NCBI RefSeq assembly: GCF_000524195.1
Contig: NW_020170435.1
Span: 45,363 to 109,362, forward strand
DNA: 64,000 nucleotides
From: Echinococcus granulosus
Lineage: Eukaryota > Platyhelminthes > Cestoda > Cyclophyllidea > Taeniidae
Direction of reading: 5' to 3'
The translations under genes and the position numbers were made by a program. Below the pieces are notes generated by a model. It had not been told where the DNA came from. It made no database searches and saw only the letters and a program-made list of their open reading frames with translations. Of the stretch, positions 47,977 through 58,129 are shown one piece after another. Position 1 is the stretch's first letter. Each line of letters begins with the position of its first letter.

Positions 47977-50055
47977 TTCCAAAATTAAAAAAGCTTTTCT
48001 TTGCCTGATATCACCAACACGTGTTCCATCCTATTACCAGCGGAACTACGCTCCTCTCTCATCCTACCTATCCGTGTCATGTCTAACCTCCCTCCAGTCG
48101 CCTCCAATTGGCCACTCCTACATTCAGCTTCAATGCAACATGGGATGCAATGGTGCTGCCCTTTGAAGCACCAACAACGCCCACCAATCACTCATGGTCT
48201 CCGTGGAACAATCTCACTTCCAAATGCACGCTTTATCAACCCACTCGATCACTAGGTAGACACCCATGAGCAGTCTACTGCCACCGAATGTGGCATGCAT
48301 AATTCAAACAGGAATTCGGAGTGTTAGCACTCAACCGAACCTTCACATTACACTACAACATGAGGTGTGGTAACTTCCCTACTCACCAGTGGTGCAAAAG
48401 CATCCAGGGATGTCGGAAACGGTGTCATTCAGTCTGTGAATTGCCGTTTTTGGTGAGCAAATGACCCGTTTATTGGCGGACGAAAGTGAGCTGAGCGTGT
48501 AGACATTCCCATTAATAATGCAGTGGAAACTAGTGAGTCTTGAGTGGAGTCAACGCTTCCGTCGCTTTGTTCCGCAAGTATGAACAGCTAATTTCAGAGT
48601 CCGTTCAACAACTTCACATTACGCAGCACTTGCATGAAGCCCTGGAAAGGGAGAGGTAAAAGTGAAGTAAAAAAGTGTAAAGTTGCATTGAGGAAGAGAT
48701 ATTGAGTAGTTGGTTTTTAAGGCTTTGCTTAGAGGCCTACAGTGCTATGGATGGGTACTGGCTCACGAAACACCTCCCATGTGAAATACCGACACGGAGT
48801 GGCTAGCATTTGGACCACAGGAAGTGTACAACCTTCAAGATCCAATCCATTCACATTGAGGAGACAAATGACTGAGGATGGAATCCAGCCTCTACTTAGC
48901 TGGACAGGAAGGTAGTGGAGGTCTTTGTATCACTGCATTTTGGGTGAATCCCCAAGTGCCCATCTGAACTGCTAGAGTCGATGCAGACAGACATATGTCA
49001 GACAGAGAGAGAAAGACAGATGCGTATGGACTCCACACATTAACACGACTCCAAAAGACACTCAAAGGCTTTCCAATCTGGCGATCTAGCAAACTTGTTG
49101 CCCTCCATTTAGCCTAAAATACGGTACACAGCTATTCGACGACAACCCGTGTTTGAGAGTCGATTGGGAAATCCACATGCCTAACATATTTGAGGTATAT
49201 ATGAGGCGAAATGGGGACAGTGGAGGATGCATCCGTAAATCACCCTAAAATCGTGCCTCATAACTTTCCTATGTGTGGAGGACAAAAGTTGAAAGAAATC
49301 AAACAAGGCTCTCCTTATCGCTTTCCACTCTTCCCTTTCGAACTCTACCGTGTCACTTGGTCCCTCATTTTGTAGGATTATTCACCACTCGTCCTTTGCA
49401 ATAAAGGGAGGCGTTGACACTTGTGATGCCACATCCTACATGCGGGTGGACTCGCGTGTGTCAAAGTAGGCCTATTTGAGCGTCATTCTCTCAGTAGAGT
49501 GGCCTTTGATGTGCCTCTACAACCACCGTCCTTTCATCTCCACCCACCACACACACACCACGTGTCCTTTCAACGCGTCCACTCTATGCATCCAGTACTT
49601 GTTGTGGAGCACCTCCGAAAGGAGGCGTTTGTGGTGACAAACAGCACGACACAGAGTCAACCGGTTCTACTAATCAGTTATCCAACATTCAGCATCCAGT
49701 ATGCAACATATAGATGCATCATCATCAGACGGACGTCCCCCTCCTGACACTCGTCACCAACTACGTGCCACATTCATGTGGCACGGAATTGACGCCAGTG
49801 TGTCATGCAGCAGTGAAGTCGGTCACTCAATGCTTGAGCAATGATGATAATGGTTGTTTAATGACACGTTCAGTGGAGAGGCGAGTAAGTGGCAAGATGA
49901 AAGGCAGAAAGCCATGTCAGAGCACTTCACTCATGCCTTGTATTTGACAGATATCAGCAAACTTGAAGGACTGCCACATTCCTCATCACTTCTTCATCTC
50001 CTCACTTCTTGCCCTCCTTAGTCCTTAATACGACCTTATGTGCAGTTTTGACTCC

Positions 50056-50124
50056 TAACTGACTCTCTTGCGATAAGAGGTGGCTTGACATGGGTGTTGG
50101 AACTTACAACGAACGAGCGTATTA
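50056..50124 (+). repeat. Dispersed repeat family 4, copy b
   Basis: AACTGACTCTCTTGCGATAA followed by GAGGTGG, then CAACGAACGAGCGTAT, matches 31387-31460 in the same orientation. No coding frame is evident. Confidence 0.5.
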
Positions 50125-51604
50125 ACATTAATATCCAATCAATTCCCTCTCTGCTCATCTAACTCATCCACTTGCTACAGGCCGAAGAGAAGGTCACGTA
50201 CCAGTCGACCATCTATTGACTCGATCCAATTTCCGTCTCCATCTCCCCTCCTTTTCTTCACCTTGCCCCTCCCCTTCCTCTTGATAGTGCTGTTGGAAAT
50301 CAACTGGAATAATACACTCTCAAGTGGTGAGAGTGAATGAGTGGGTAAATGCGAAGTTGGCAGGTCACCGCTGCATCACTCTCTTCGTACTGCCTCGAAA
50401 CTTACTTGTGACCAGACTGTGGGGAGCACACTTTGTTTGGAATTGTAAAGGATACTGCCCTAATCGCTCTCGCACGCCTCCACTTCCACTGCCATTCTCC
50501 GTATTCGCCACATACTTTTGTTATCATCAAGTGATAATTGCCACCTCTTTGTGGTACCATCTTCACAAATACACACGATCTCTTAGTAAAACAGGCAAAT
50601 GAAGTTAGAAAAAACAACGTGAGGTAGGAGCTTCGATGAATACAGGTGGACTTTTTCTTGGCTTCTGCTACGAAAATAACTTCTTGCACTTTATATTATC
50701 CTCCTATTCCGGTCACAAATTTCACCTCATCTGCCATCGAACTTCTCAAACTTTGATGCGTTCTTCCCTCTGGCCACCAAATTTGTCTTTTCAAGCTCTC
50801 CCCTCCTCAGTCATGCTACATCTCTCCAAATGGGCCAATCATGTGGCTTTGGTAAACTAAATTTTCCCTCAAGACTAAAAAACTCGACCGCATTCCTAGA
50901 CGTAAGTTTAAAACCAGCTTAGATGATGCTCGACCGGACCTAAGGCTACCGTTTGCCTGTCAAAGCGTAACTTCTGCGCCTAGGCCCTTTTCCTTTCCAT
51001 TCTACCCTCTGAAAAATAAATTATTTCGAAGTTGTCTTAACTATAAAAATGAAATGAAAAGTTTTTCACTCTATAGGAAGGGATTGTTTCTTCGAGTTCC
51101 ATTAACTTACCTTTGTACTACTCACAATGCACATCAAAGAGGTGTTGCAATAAAAGGGAGCTTATTCTTTTCCTACTAGCTTAATTTAAATGCAAAAGGA
51201 AGCAGTATTGTTGTTTTCATTTACTCAATATCAGGATTAAATGCTCAACCGCAGTGGACGGTTGAAAGATTCGCGTGACCGACGATCTAGGATCGCAGTG
51301 ATTTCTTAGTCCACAGCGCCATGGACACTTCTGTGACCATTCCGCTTTCGTGTGAAATATCGGTTCATGGCAGCAATTTGCCGTGAAGGTAAAGAATTGA
51401 AAAAGATTAATAATTAGAGAAACCATTGAATAAAATCATTTACTGCTTGTTTCGTCCGTGGTAGAGCGTGATGGAGATCTCTCGAATGGTTCATTCATGG
51501 ATCTTAATTCAGATATATAGGAATTTGGAAAACACTGGGTTAAGTTAAAATACACTAAATTGTGTGGAGCAAGTCAAAGCCTTTGCGGACTCCAGATGTC
51601 TTTG

Positions 51605-51640
51605 GTAATTTCGTATGTCCCGATTTGACTTGAACGATCG
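51605..51640 (-). repeat. Dispersed repeat family 6, short core match d (inverted)
   Basis: On the minus strand CGTTCAAGTCAAATCGGGAC matches the core of copies a and b. Similarity fades within about 15 bases after the core. Confidence 0.4.
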
Positions 51641-52009
51641 TTCTGAAACTTATTGTGCTACTGATGCGATGGAATAAGTAGTGTTTGATTAAGAAACGCA
51701 AACACCTTTTCTTAAAAGATTTTTTGAGAAAAAATTGCTCATTTGTTGTTGCACAAAAAAGTCGATTTTTTTGGGATTGGGTCTTTTGAGAGCTGAGGGG
51801 TCAAATCACTTGGTACCATAAGGTACAGGTGTCCAATCCACCTTGGATGCATTCGTTTTTTACATTAATTGCCTTTTTTACTTTAAAAGGGAACTTTTTT
51901 GGGTGAATGGCACTCTTCTTACCTCTGCTGAGTCCTCTCAGAGCCAGAAATGAAGTGAAGAGCTACGTAATTGAAATCCGTTAATGAAAACACAGGAAGG
52001 GTTTATCGC

Positions 52010-52205
52010 CTCGAGCCCCATGCTACCCCCGAAGGGGTATGCTAGTAAGACTGTGAGTCGGGGTAGAAGTATAAGCCCTGACGACTAATGAACCCCACGG
52101 CTCCTATTCGTCATTGAGCCTTACAGGAGAGCTTGCCTCTTTTAGGAGGATACACTAAGGATCAGGCGGTGTTTCTGAGTGTCCCATCGTTTGAAGGACA
52201 CATAT
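52010..52205. mobile_element. Possible solo LTR or short structured element
   Basis: A GC-rich block stands out from AT-rich surroundings. It has a perfect 6-base stem with a four-base loop (TACCCC, CGAA, GGGGTA at 52024-52039), then a TATAAG at 52070-52075, and a second stem GTGTCC/GGACAC at 52179-52201. A stem followed by TATA and downstream signals would suit a retrotransposon LTR. No second copy, primer-binding site or polyprotein is visible in the window, so this is inference. Confidence 0.25.
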
Positions 52206-53769
52206 CCTTTCTACAAAGAGACTAACTTGGAAGATTAAGGACTGTATCTCGTACTACACGCATTATCATGCGGCTGATGGTTCACGATAAAAAAGTTGCT
52301 TCAAGGGTAGATTGGTAGATGGAGGAGGGAAAGCATTCCACCGCACTCAATGCTGGAGGCTTGACCCTTGTGGGTGGTCAATTTCTACTGATCCGCTCAG
52401 TCTACAGCAGCCGTCTCCTCCCTCTGTATGGTGGTTAGTTAACATTCACTGCTGCTTCTGCCCCTCCAAGACGTGAAACGGCCTACCAAATAGAGAGAAA
52501 AGTTTTGCAACTATGTCAATGGTCAAGTAACCATGAAAACGGGGTATTGCGTAGTATAAACTACGGAAATGGAGGGTCCCGCATAGATGAGTATGAACTT
52601 AAACAATAAAGAACAAAAGGCTAGTTTGAAGTAGAAGATCCATAATTTTCCCCTTTTGACTGTTCAAAGACTAGAAAGGGTCAACAATAACTTTTACCAA
52701 CCTTGTCTTATCACCGAAAACCTAAAATCCACTTCAAGTAAATTTTGTAAAAAAAGGTATATTAAAGCAAAAATGACGGGTTCGCAAGAACAAAACGAAG
52801 ACAATGGATTTGTCTATTGCAATACAATCAAGGCGCCACCTCACAGACCTTCGGCCCCATTTTGCCTCGGAGATTTAGGAATCGCGTAAAAAAGGAGGAG
52901 AATATAAACCAATTAATCTAACTTTTCCGAAATGGGAAGAATTTTTCTCGTGTGTGGTTGGATGAAATTAGGATCTTGAATAATAGCTTCTTAATGGAAT
53001 TTTGGAGACTGTAAAAGCAAAGTTTGGGTGAAAATTGGGATGGGAAACACCAATGTGACAAGAAGAGTGGAAAAATGGAAGACATTCCGTCCACTGATAT
53101 AAATAAGGGAGAAAATAAATGTTGAATTTGTACTTTAATAACACAAATTCAATTTATGTAAAAAGTCTCTGCTCCTGGAAATTAATAAAGGTTTACACAT
53201 GGCAATCAACGCTTCGATTTCACTTTGTCTGCCCAACTTCACTGCCTGTTTTACTAAGAGATCGTGCATAAGGCAGTATCTTTTCCAATTCCGAATAAAG
53301 TGTACTTCTCACAGTCTGGTCACGGGTAATTTTCGAGGTGGTACGAAGAGAGTGACGTAGCGGTGACCTACGAGTTTATTGCCAACTTCTCATTCACCCA
53401 CTCAATCAGTCGAGACTGTGCTGTACTGACTGTTTCTCAACAACTCAACCGAGGGAGAGTGAGAGGTAAGAGAAAGAAATTGAGAGAGAGGAGGATTAAG
53501 AGGGTAAGGAAGATATCGCAGGCTTTGTCGTACATCCTTAAAAGTTGTCGGGTTGCATCAAGTAGATAGATATGCAGCAAGCAGGTGACTTGCCATCTAG
53601 TGTAGAGCTAGTGGACCAAATAAACACACACACAAAGCAGTGGCAGCACTATGAAGATAAAGTTATGCATTTCTTAGAAATGTGGGTTAAATTGCAATGT
53701 ACTAAGTGTGGGTCACTTTGGGTGAGTAGAGAGGGAGTTGTTTAAAGGCGACTATTAACACACTCGTTT
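52206..53769. other. Intergenic stretch, no gene seen
   Basis: Short ORFs only (52656-52889 and 53363-53569 on the plus strand), neither with a recognisable motif. A short GAGAG-rich patch lies at 53455-53510. Confidence 0.5.
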
Positions 53770-53869
53770 NNNNNNNNNNNNNNNNNNNNNNNNNNNNNNN
53801 NNNNNNNNNNNNNNNNNNNNNNNNNNNNNNNNNNNNNNNNNNNNNNNNNNNNNNNNNNNNNNNNNNNNN
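53770..53869. other. Assembly gap (100 N)
   Basis: A run of exactly 100 unknown bases abuts repeat family 5 copy b, so the break was probably caused by that repeat or its simple-repeat tail. Confidence 0.99.
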
Positions 53870-53991
53870 CATTTGGGCTGGTACAAGCTAGGGCAGCATG
53901 CTCTGCAGAGGCATCTGTTCCTATGCCTCACGAATGTGTGATTTGAAAAGCACAAACTAGACAGGAAGGTGGTTGGATCATTGGATGGATG
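53870..53991 (-). repeat. Dispersed repeat family 5, copy b, cut by the assembly gap
   Basis: It is the inverted copy of 47861-47976 and begins directly at the edge of the N run, so the element probably continues into the gap. The simple-repeat side points to higher coordinates (53980-54095). Confidence 0.82.
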
Positions 53992-54095
53992 TACCCAGGA
54001 AGAATGGATAGATTGGTGGATACAGGATGACTGCAGGGCTGGATACAAGATGGATGTATAGAGGAGATATGCAGGATAGAAAGGATGGATGGAAG
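53955..54095. repeat. Imperfect GGAT tract next to inverted repeat family 5
   Basis: GGATGGATG units with interruptions extend away from family 5 copy b, mirroring the arrangement at 47661-47976. Confidence 0.8.
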
Positions 54096-55551
54096 GGGCA
54101 TGAATGCGGGTTGGTTTCGTCTTGGGTAAGGAATGGGCCCTTCAGTATGACATCCTTTGTTGTCTTACTGAAGCTGATGTGAAGAGCAGTTTGTCATCTT
54201 GGATTCACATCACTGTTCTCTGCCTTTCTGTGCTGTGGCTTAAGCCACTCTCTGTTCCCCATGTATCTGAGGTTGGCTTGGTCCCCCCTTACCGGAAATT
54301 TCTTGCTCTGGTGAATGCACGCATCACCTTACCATTGCTTTGCCATCTTGACCGTGGTTTGAGGTCTGGTCTGGCTCAAGCACGATGTGGACACAAATTA
54401 TCCTTCCCCTGTGTTTTCTAGCGTCATAGAAGGATTTCACCTTATCAATAAACCTCTGAGGTTGCTTTATCTGGCCTACCATGCACAACTACTATCCAAA
54501 TATTTGCAAATCAACCAGCAACCACATTTTAACCATCCACTTGATTCTACTTTTATGAAACTAGGTCCTTTTTTATCCTACTGCGCAGTTGTTAGTTCGC
54601 CATTGTTCCGCCCTTTTACTTGTGTTTATAGTAAAAGGTGCGGCCTATCTCGGTTTTTTATCATTGCAACTAAAGCAACTTTGAACAACTCAACAAGTTA
54701 ATAAAAAAAAAATTTTCCTTTTGCCTTTCTTCGACACTTGATAAACCTTATGATCTGATTGTGATAGTGTTGTAATACCCTTTCTTCATATTCCGAATGT
54801 CTCTTTTAGTAGTGACAGATGAAGTACAAGCATTTACTTCTGGCAGCGACTTATTTTTTACCTCATCGAAATCTCTTAACTAGGGCATTAGATCTAAGGA
54901 GGTCGGAGGTAAAGTAGGCTGCACTCTTACAACAGCCACACATCCCTTCCTCACACCGGAAGGAAGCATTTCCTTCATAGCGTGACTGCATTATTACGAG
55001 TCGCGATTTCAGGAGGTTCTTGGCGGTCTACAGCGATAACCAAATGAGCGCGTGGCGTTTAATTAACTCGACTCACTTTTTCATTTTAGAAAGAAAGAAG
55101 GAAGGAAAGGAAGAAGGACGAGAGAGAAATCACATCAAGCGCCTAAATCAAATAATATAAACTTGAATATTGTTCTGTTGATGAATCCTTTCTTAAACCA
55201 GATTTATTCGTCTGCACTCGTGTCTGGCGCCGTTTTTATTTACCCGATTTAAACAAGAGGCGGTAAAAAAGAAATCCACATTTTAGCACCCTTTTGTTTA
55301 GTGAGTCTAACTAGACACAGGTTCCTTTCCCACTTTTTTTCTAAATTTTTAGTGTCTCGAGGCAAAAGACAATTTGCTGTCTCCCTTTCCCCCTCGGGTA
55401 ATTTTCGGCTGTCTGGTTTGCATTAAATCATGCGACAGTGTGATGTTAGGAAAAGTTTTGGCAGTCTTATGGCGAATTGTGATGCGATTAAGGAGAATGT
55501 GAATGGGACGTTAGTCCCATACTCTTTTACCGCGCAAAGCAAATTAATCAG
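54096..55551. other. Intergenic stretch, no gene seen
   Basis: Two overlapping plus-strand ORFs (54104-54421 and 54387-54701) are open for about 100 codons each but show no motif, initiation context or splice sites. An AAGG-rich patch lies at 55090-55125. Confidence 0.5.
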
Positions 55552-55937
55552 TTAACAGTTCAACAGAGATGAATTTTTAATAAAGGTGGAATGAATTGGT
55601 GGACTTTTGACGCTGCTGCCATCTGACAGCATATGATGTGTAGGTGTGGTCCATTTGCTCAGCTTTTGAGAATCTCTCTTCCCAATCGACATCGGCAGAA
55701 ATGAACTGTCTGTGACCAATCTCTCTTGCAGCGATCCCTCACCCAAGTCAAGCTGTTTGTTTAAACTACCTGTTTCTGGGAGAGGCACACTTGACAACTC
55801 CGATCCCACATTCATGGCACCCCACGAGCCATCTCGCGCATTTATTTCTAACCCTTCAATGTCTTCTAAGCGGCTTTTCATCCCTCCATGCTGTCCAGCT
55901 GTCGGCCAGTGACAATGGGGTAGCTCCAGCGACCCTT
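55552..55937 (-). CDS. Open exon downstream of the channel gene, product unknown
   Basis: After a possible acceptor (TCATTGAG at 55938) a frame stays open for 127 codons to a stop at 55552. It contains MKSRLEDIEGLEINARDGSW, then a Ser/Leu/Asp-rich stretch, and ends SSLLNC. Composition and codon use look protein-coding, but no domain is seen. It could be the last exon of an otherwise unseen gene or an alternative 3' exon of the DEG/ENaC gene. The channel coding sequence has a good donor (GAG|GTGAAC at 56351) near its end, and an acceptor at 55891 (CTGGACAG) would join it in phase 0, replacing the last residues NDQKQCIL-side with this segment. A chance ORF cannot be excluded. Confidence 0.35.
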
Positions 55938-56320
55938 CTCAATGACTGCTGCTAGGAAGTTCTCTATTTGTAAAATGGAAAACTTGTAGCTTGCTTATCA
56001 GAATTTCCATAATTTTGTCATTTTAATGCATTGTAGCGAAAAAGGCGCTTAAATTAGGTAAGGTTTGCTATTTAATTGTTGTTTTTTTCTTTTTTGGGAA
56101 AAATGAGGCGTAATTACTGCATTTCCTGATCTCCAAACAAGGTAGTTTGAAGTTAGCAATGCTCAAAAAACAGAGGGGACTACTTTAAAACATTAATGCC
56201 TTCTTATTGTCGTCTGCCGAGAAGAATTTAAAAGGCTATATAAAAAATCACTTTGTTAACAGTAGTTATTGCGTCAGGGTAGAGGATGAAGCGTTCTTGA
56301 GGACGTGGAAGAGTAAACCG

Positions 56321-58054
56321 TCATAGAATACATTGTTTTTGATCGTTCACCTCATCATAGCTCTTATTGGGCGGTAATGTTGGATCACAGTGGTCCTTAT
56401 TTAGTTGGAGAGGGGGCTCGCTAGTGTTAAGAGGTTGGGGACTCCCTGGGCCATTCGCCTTTTCAACATCCCAGAATACTAAGTAGACAAATTCAATCAA
56501 CTCCACGATTATAGCGGCGGTAAGACCGATGAAGATAGAGCAGAGACCACCCACCCTTGAGATAAGAATGTAGATATCAAAGATGAGACGCTCTTCCTTA
56601 TAAGTGGTCTCGTAGGAGGTACGGACAAGGCTAATGTAGGTGTAGGAGTTCTGATTCTCAAAGTCCTCAATGCGTAGATGGGACATGGAGCTATTTTGAG
56701 TCGTGTGATTGCCCTCTAGACCGATGACATTTTTGAGGTACTTCACAAGGCGTTCTCGTTCCATCGGATCGTCGTAGTTATTGAGGAGGCGTTCAACTCG
56801 TTTAAATTTATCAGTGAAATGTTGCAATTTCTCCGGAATCGGTTCCCACGACGCGATACTAGCACTTAGAGGGTAGGTGTAAAATGAGCAACGAGGGATG
56901 CAGATCCGCTTTCTAATAGCTGACTCTTTGATATACTTCAGATTGTGGAGGAGATTGGTGGTGCAGTTCAGACGCTTGACAATGCTCTCAAGAATGGTGG
57001 GGTCACGTGCGTCCTTTGGGAGGGCTGAGCAGTAGGGCACCTTGGTGTTCACAAGGTCGGGATTTATAGATCTTGGCCACTCGGAATTGAGACAGCCGCA
57101 TTGGTTTATGGAGATATTCTGTAAAAAGCTGTCCAGACACTGATTCATGCGGTAGGAGTACTGTTTTCCCATGTCAGTGATAGGCGGAGGGTCATCTAGA
57201 CAGGGAGCTGTCGGCGTTTGCAATCGAACCCATCTCTCGGTGTTGAAGGAGAGCTCGTTCATCCTCCCCGGTTGCACGTTGATTCCGTGTTTATCAATCT
57301 CGGGATAGGTGCCACTTTGATGAACAACCAGTTTAACTCCCTCGCCACGAGAAAATGTATCCATTACAAAGTTCTTTCTACTCTCATTTATCTCCTTAGA
57401 GGAGACAAGACTGAGAAGGAGAGTTAAACGAACGGTGTCTTTCGTGGATTTATTGTCAGCAGTCTCGATGGTCCAACAATTGAAGTACTTAGGATGGGAG
57501 AATCGTTGTTTTGTAAATCCAGTGTCCTCCTCAATTCTACAGTTCTCTGCAACAATATTGACACCATCTACAGTAACCATACAATGTGGAAACATTGTGG
57601 TCTGATGTCCGAGGCGTCTGGACTCCTCAGGCCGAAGATTTGCAAAGTAGGTGTCGGTGGAGTCTTGAAGCAGGAGACTGGCGTACTCAGGATTGCCGTT
57701 CTCAATGAAGGCTAGAGTTATGGCACTGAGTTGACGGTTAAATTCACTGGGAGTAAGGATGGAAGCCTTGGCCCAAATATGATTAGCCTCCAAGGCGAAG
57801 GGATTGTGCGCGCAAATGGTGATAGCCGGAAAATCTGTCTTGTCATCAATAAGGGTTCGTGAATGCCAGGAGGTGCTGAAGGAGAGGAAATCTCTTGCAA
57901 GGAAACTAATGGTAATGACCAATGCTCCCGTCATAAGGACTACAAAGAGGGACCAAATTATCCGAATAAAGGGAGTTTGAGCACGTTTAATCCGTTGAAC
58001 GCCTCGAATGGAAGTGAGATCACAGAAGATGGCAAATTTGCTTTGTTTCCGCAT
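56321..58054 (-). CDS. DEG/ENaC-family sodium channel subunit
   Basis: The 577-residue protein is in one open exon. Family members form trimeric, amiloride-type cation channels in the plasma membrane. The N-terminus has the cytoplasmic gating motif region FCDLTSIRGVQRI (residues 10-22). TM1 lies at about 31-54, followed by the diagnostic FPAITICAHNPF (75-86). The extracellular domain has about a dozen cysteines, including QCGC (319-321) and CIPRCSFYTYPLSASIASW (385-403), which match the family cysteine core. TM2 (about 502-527) follows VGGLCSIFIGLTAAIIVELI. The cytoplasmic tail is about 50 residues and Pro-rich. Length is normal for the family. Two core positions differ: R17 replaces the usual His, and the filter is G-L-T. 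I chose the ATG at 58054; a GTG lies just before it and a TAG stop 21 bases upstream. Ligand and ion selectivity cannot be read from the sequence. Confidence 0.96.
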   Translation of the reverse strand: MRKQSKFAIFCDLTSIRGVQRIKRAQTPFIRIIWSLFVVLMTGALVITISFLARDFLSFSTSWHSRTLIDDKTDFPAITICAHNPFALEANHIWAKASILTPSEFNRQLSAITLAFIENGNPEYASLLLQDSTDTYFANLRPEESRRLGHQTTMFPHCMVTVDGVNIVAENCRIEEDTGFTKQRFSHPKYFNCWTIETADNKSTKDTVRLTLLLSLVSSKEINESRKNFVMDTFSRGEGVKLVVHQSGTYPEIDKHGINVQPGRMNELSFNTERWVRLQTPTAPCLDDPPPITDMGKQYSYRMNQCLDSFLQNISINQCGCLNSEWPRSINPDLVNTKVPYCSALPKDARDPTILESIVKRLNCTTNLLHNLKYIKESAIRKRICIPRCSFYTYPLSASIASWEPIPEKLQHFTDKFKRVERLLNNYDDPMERERLVKYLKNVIGLEGNHTTQNSSMSHLRIEDFENQNSYTYISLVRTSYETTYKEERLIFDIYILISRVGGLCSIFIGLTAAIIVELIEFVYLVFWDVEKANGPGSPQPLNTSEPPLQLNKDHCDPTLPPNKSYDEVNDQKQCIL

Positions 58055-58118
58055 CACCGATTTTGATTTTTCCGGCTAAAAATCTAAAATCGGAAAATGA
58101 AGTGCTATTTTTCGGTGA

Positions 58119-58126
58119 TTTTTATA
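58119..58126 (-). promoter_or_regulatory. TATA-like box upstream of the channel gene
   Basis: TATAAAAA on the minus strand lies about 65-72 bases before the ATG, at a distance that would give a short leader. An acceptor-like GATTTTTAG ends about 21 bases before the ATG. The leader may therefore be spliced or trans-spliced, and in that case the TATA match may be irrelevant. Confidence 0.4.
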
Positions 58127-58129
58127 CTC

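Larger units (their letters stand above)
47977..51990. other. Intergenic stretch, repeat-rich, no gene seen
   Basis: It is more C-rich than its surroundings between about 48.0 and 50.6 kb, with CACA and CTCC runs, and may be an old composite of mobile-element fragments. Family 4 copy b and family 6 core d lie here. No reverse transcriptase, transposase or other protein motif was seen in any frame. Confidence 0.5.

Noticed and set aside
47774..48166. 130-codon plus-strand ORF.
   Set aside because: It crosses the CATC tract and repeat family 5. The inverted copy at 53.9 kb has a different middle that breaks the correspondence, so it is repeat sequence.
54104..54701. Two overlapping plus-strand ORFs of about 105 codons.
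   Set aside because: Different frames, no motif, no splice sites, and composition typical of non-coding sequence.
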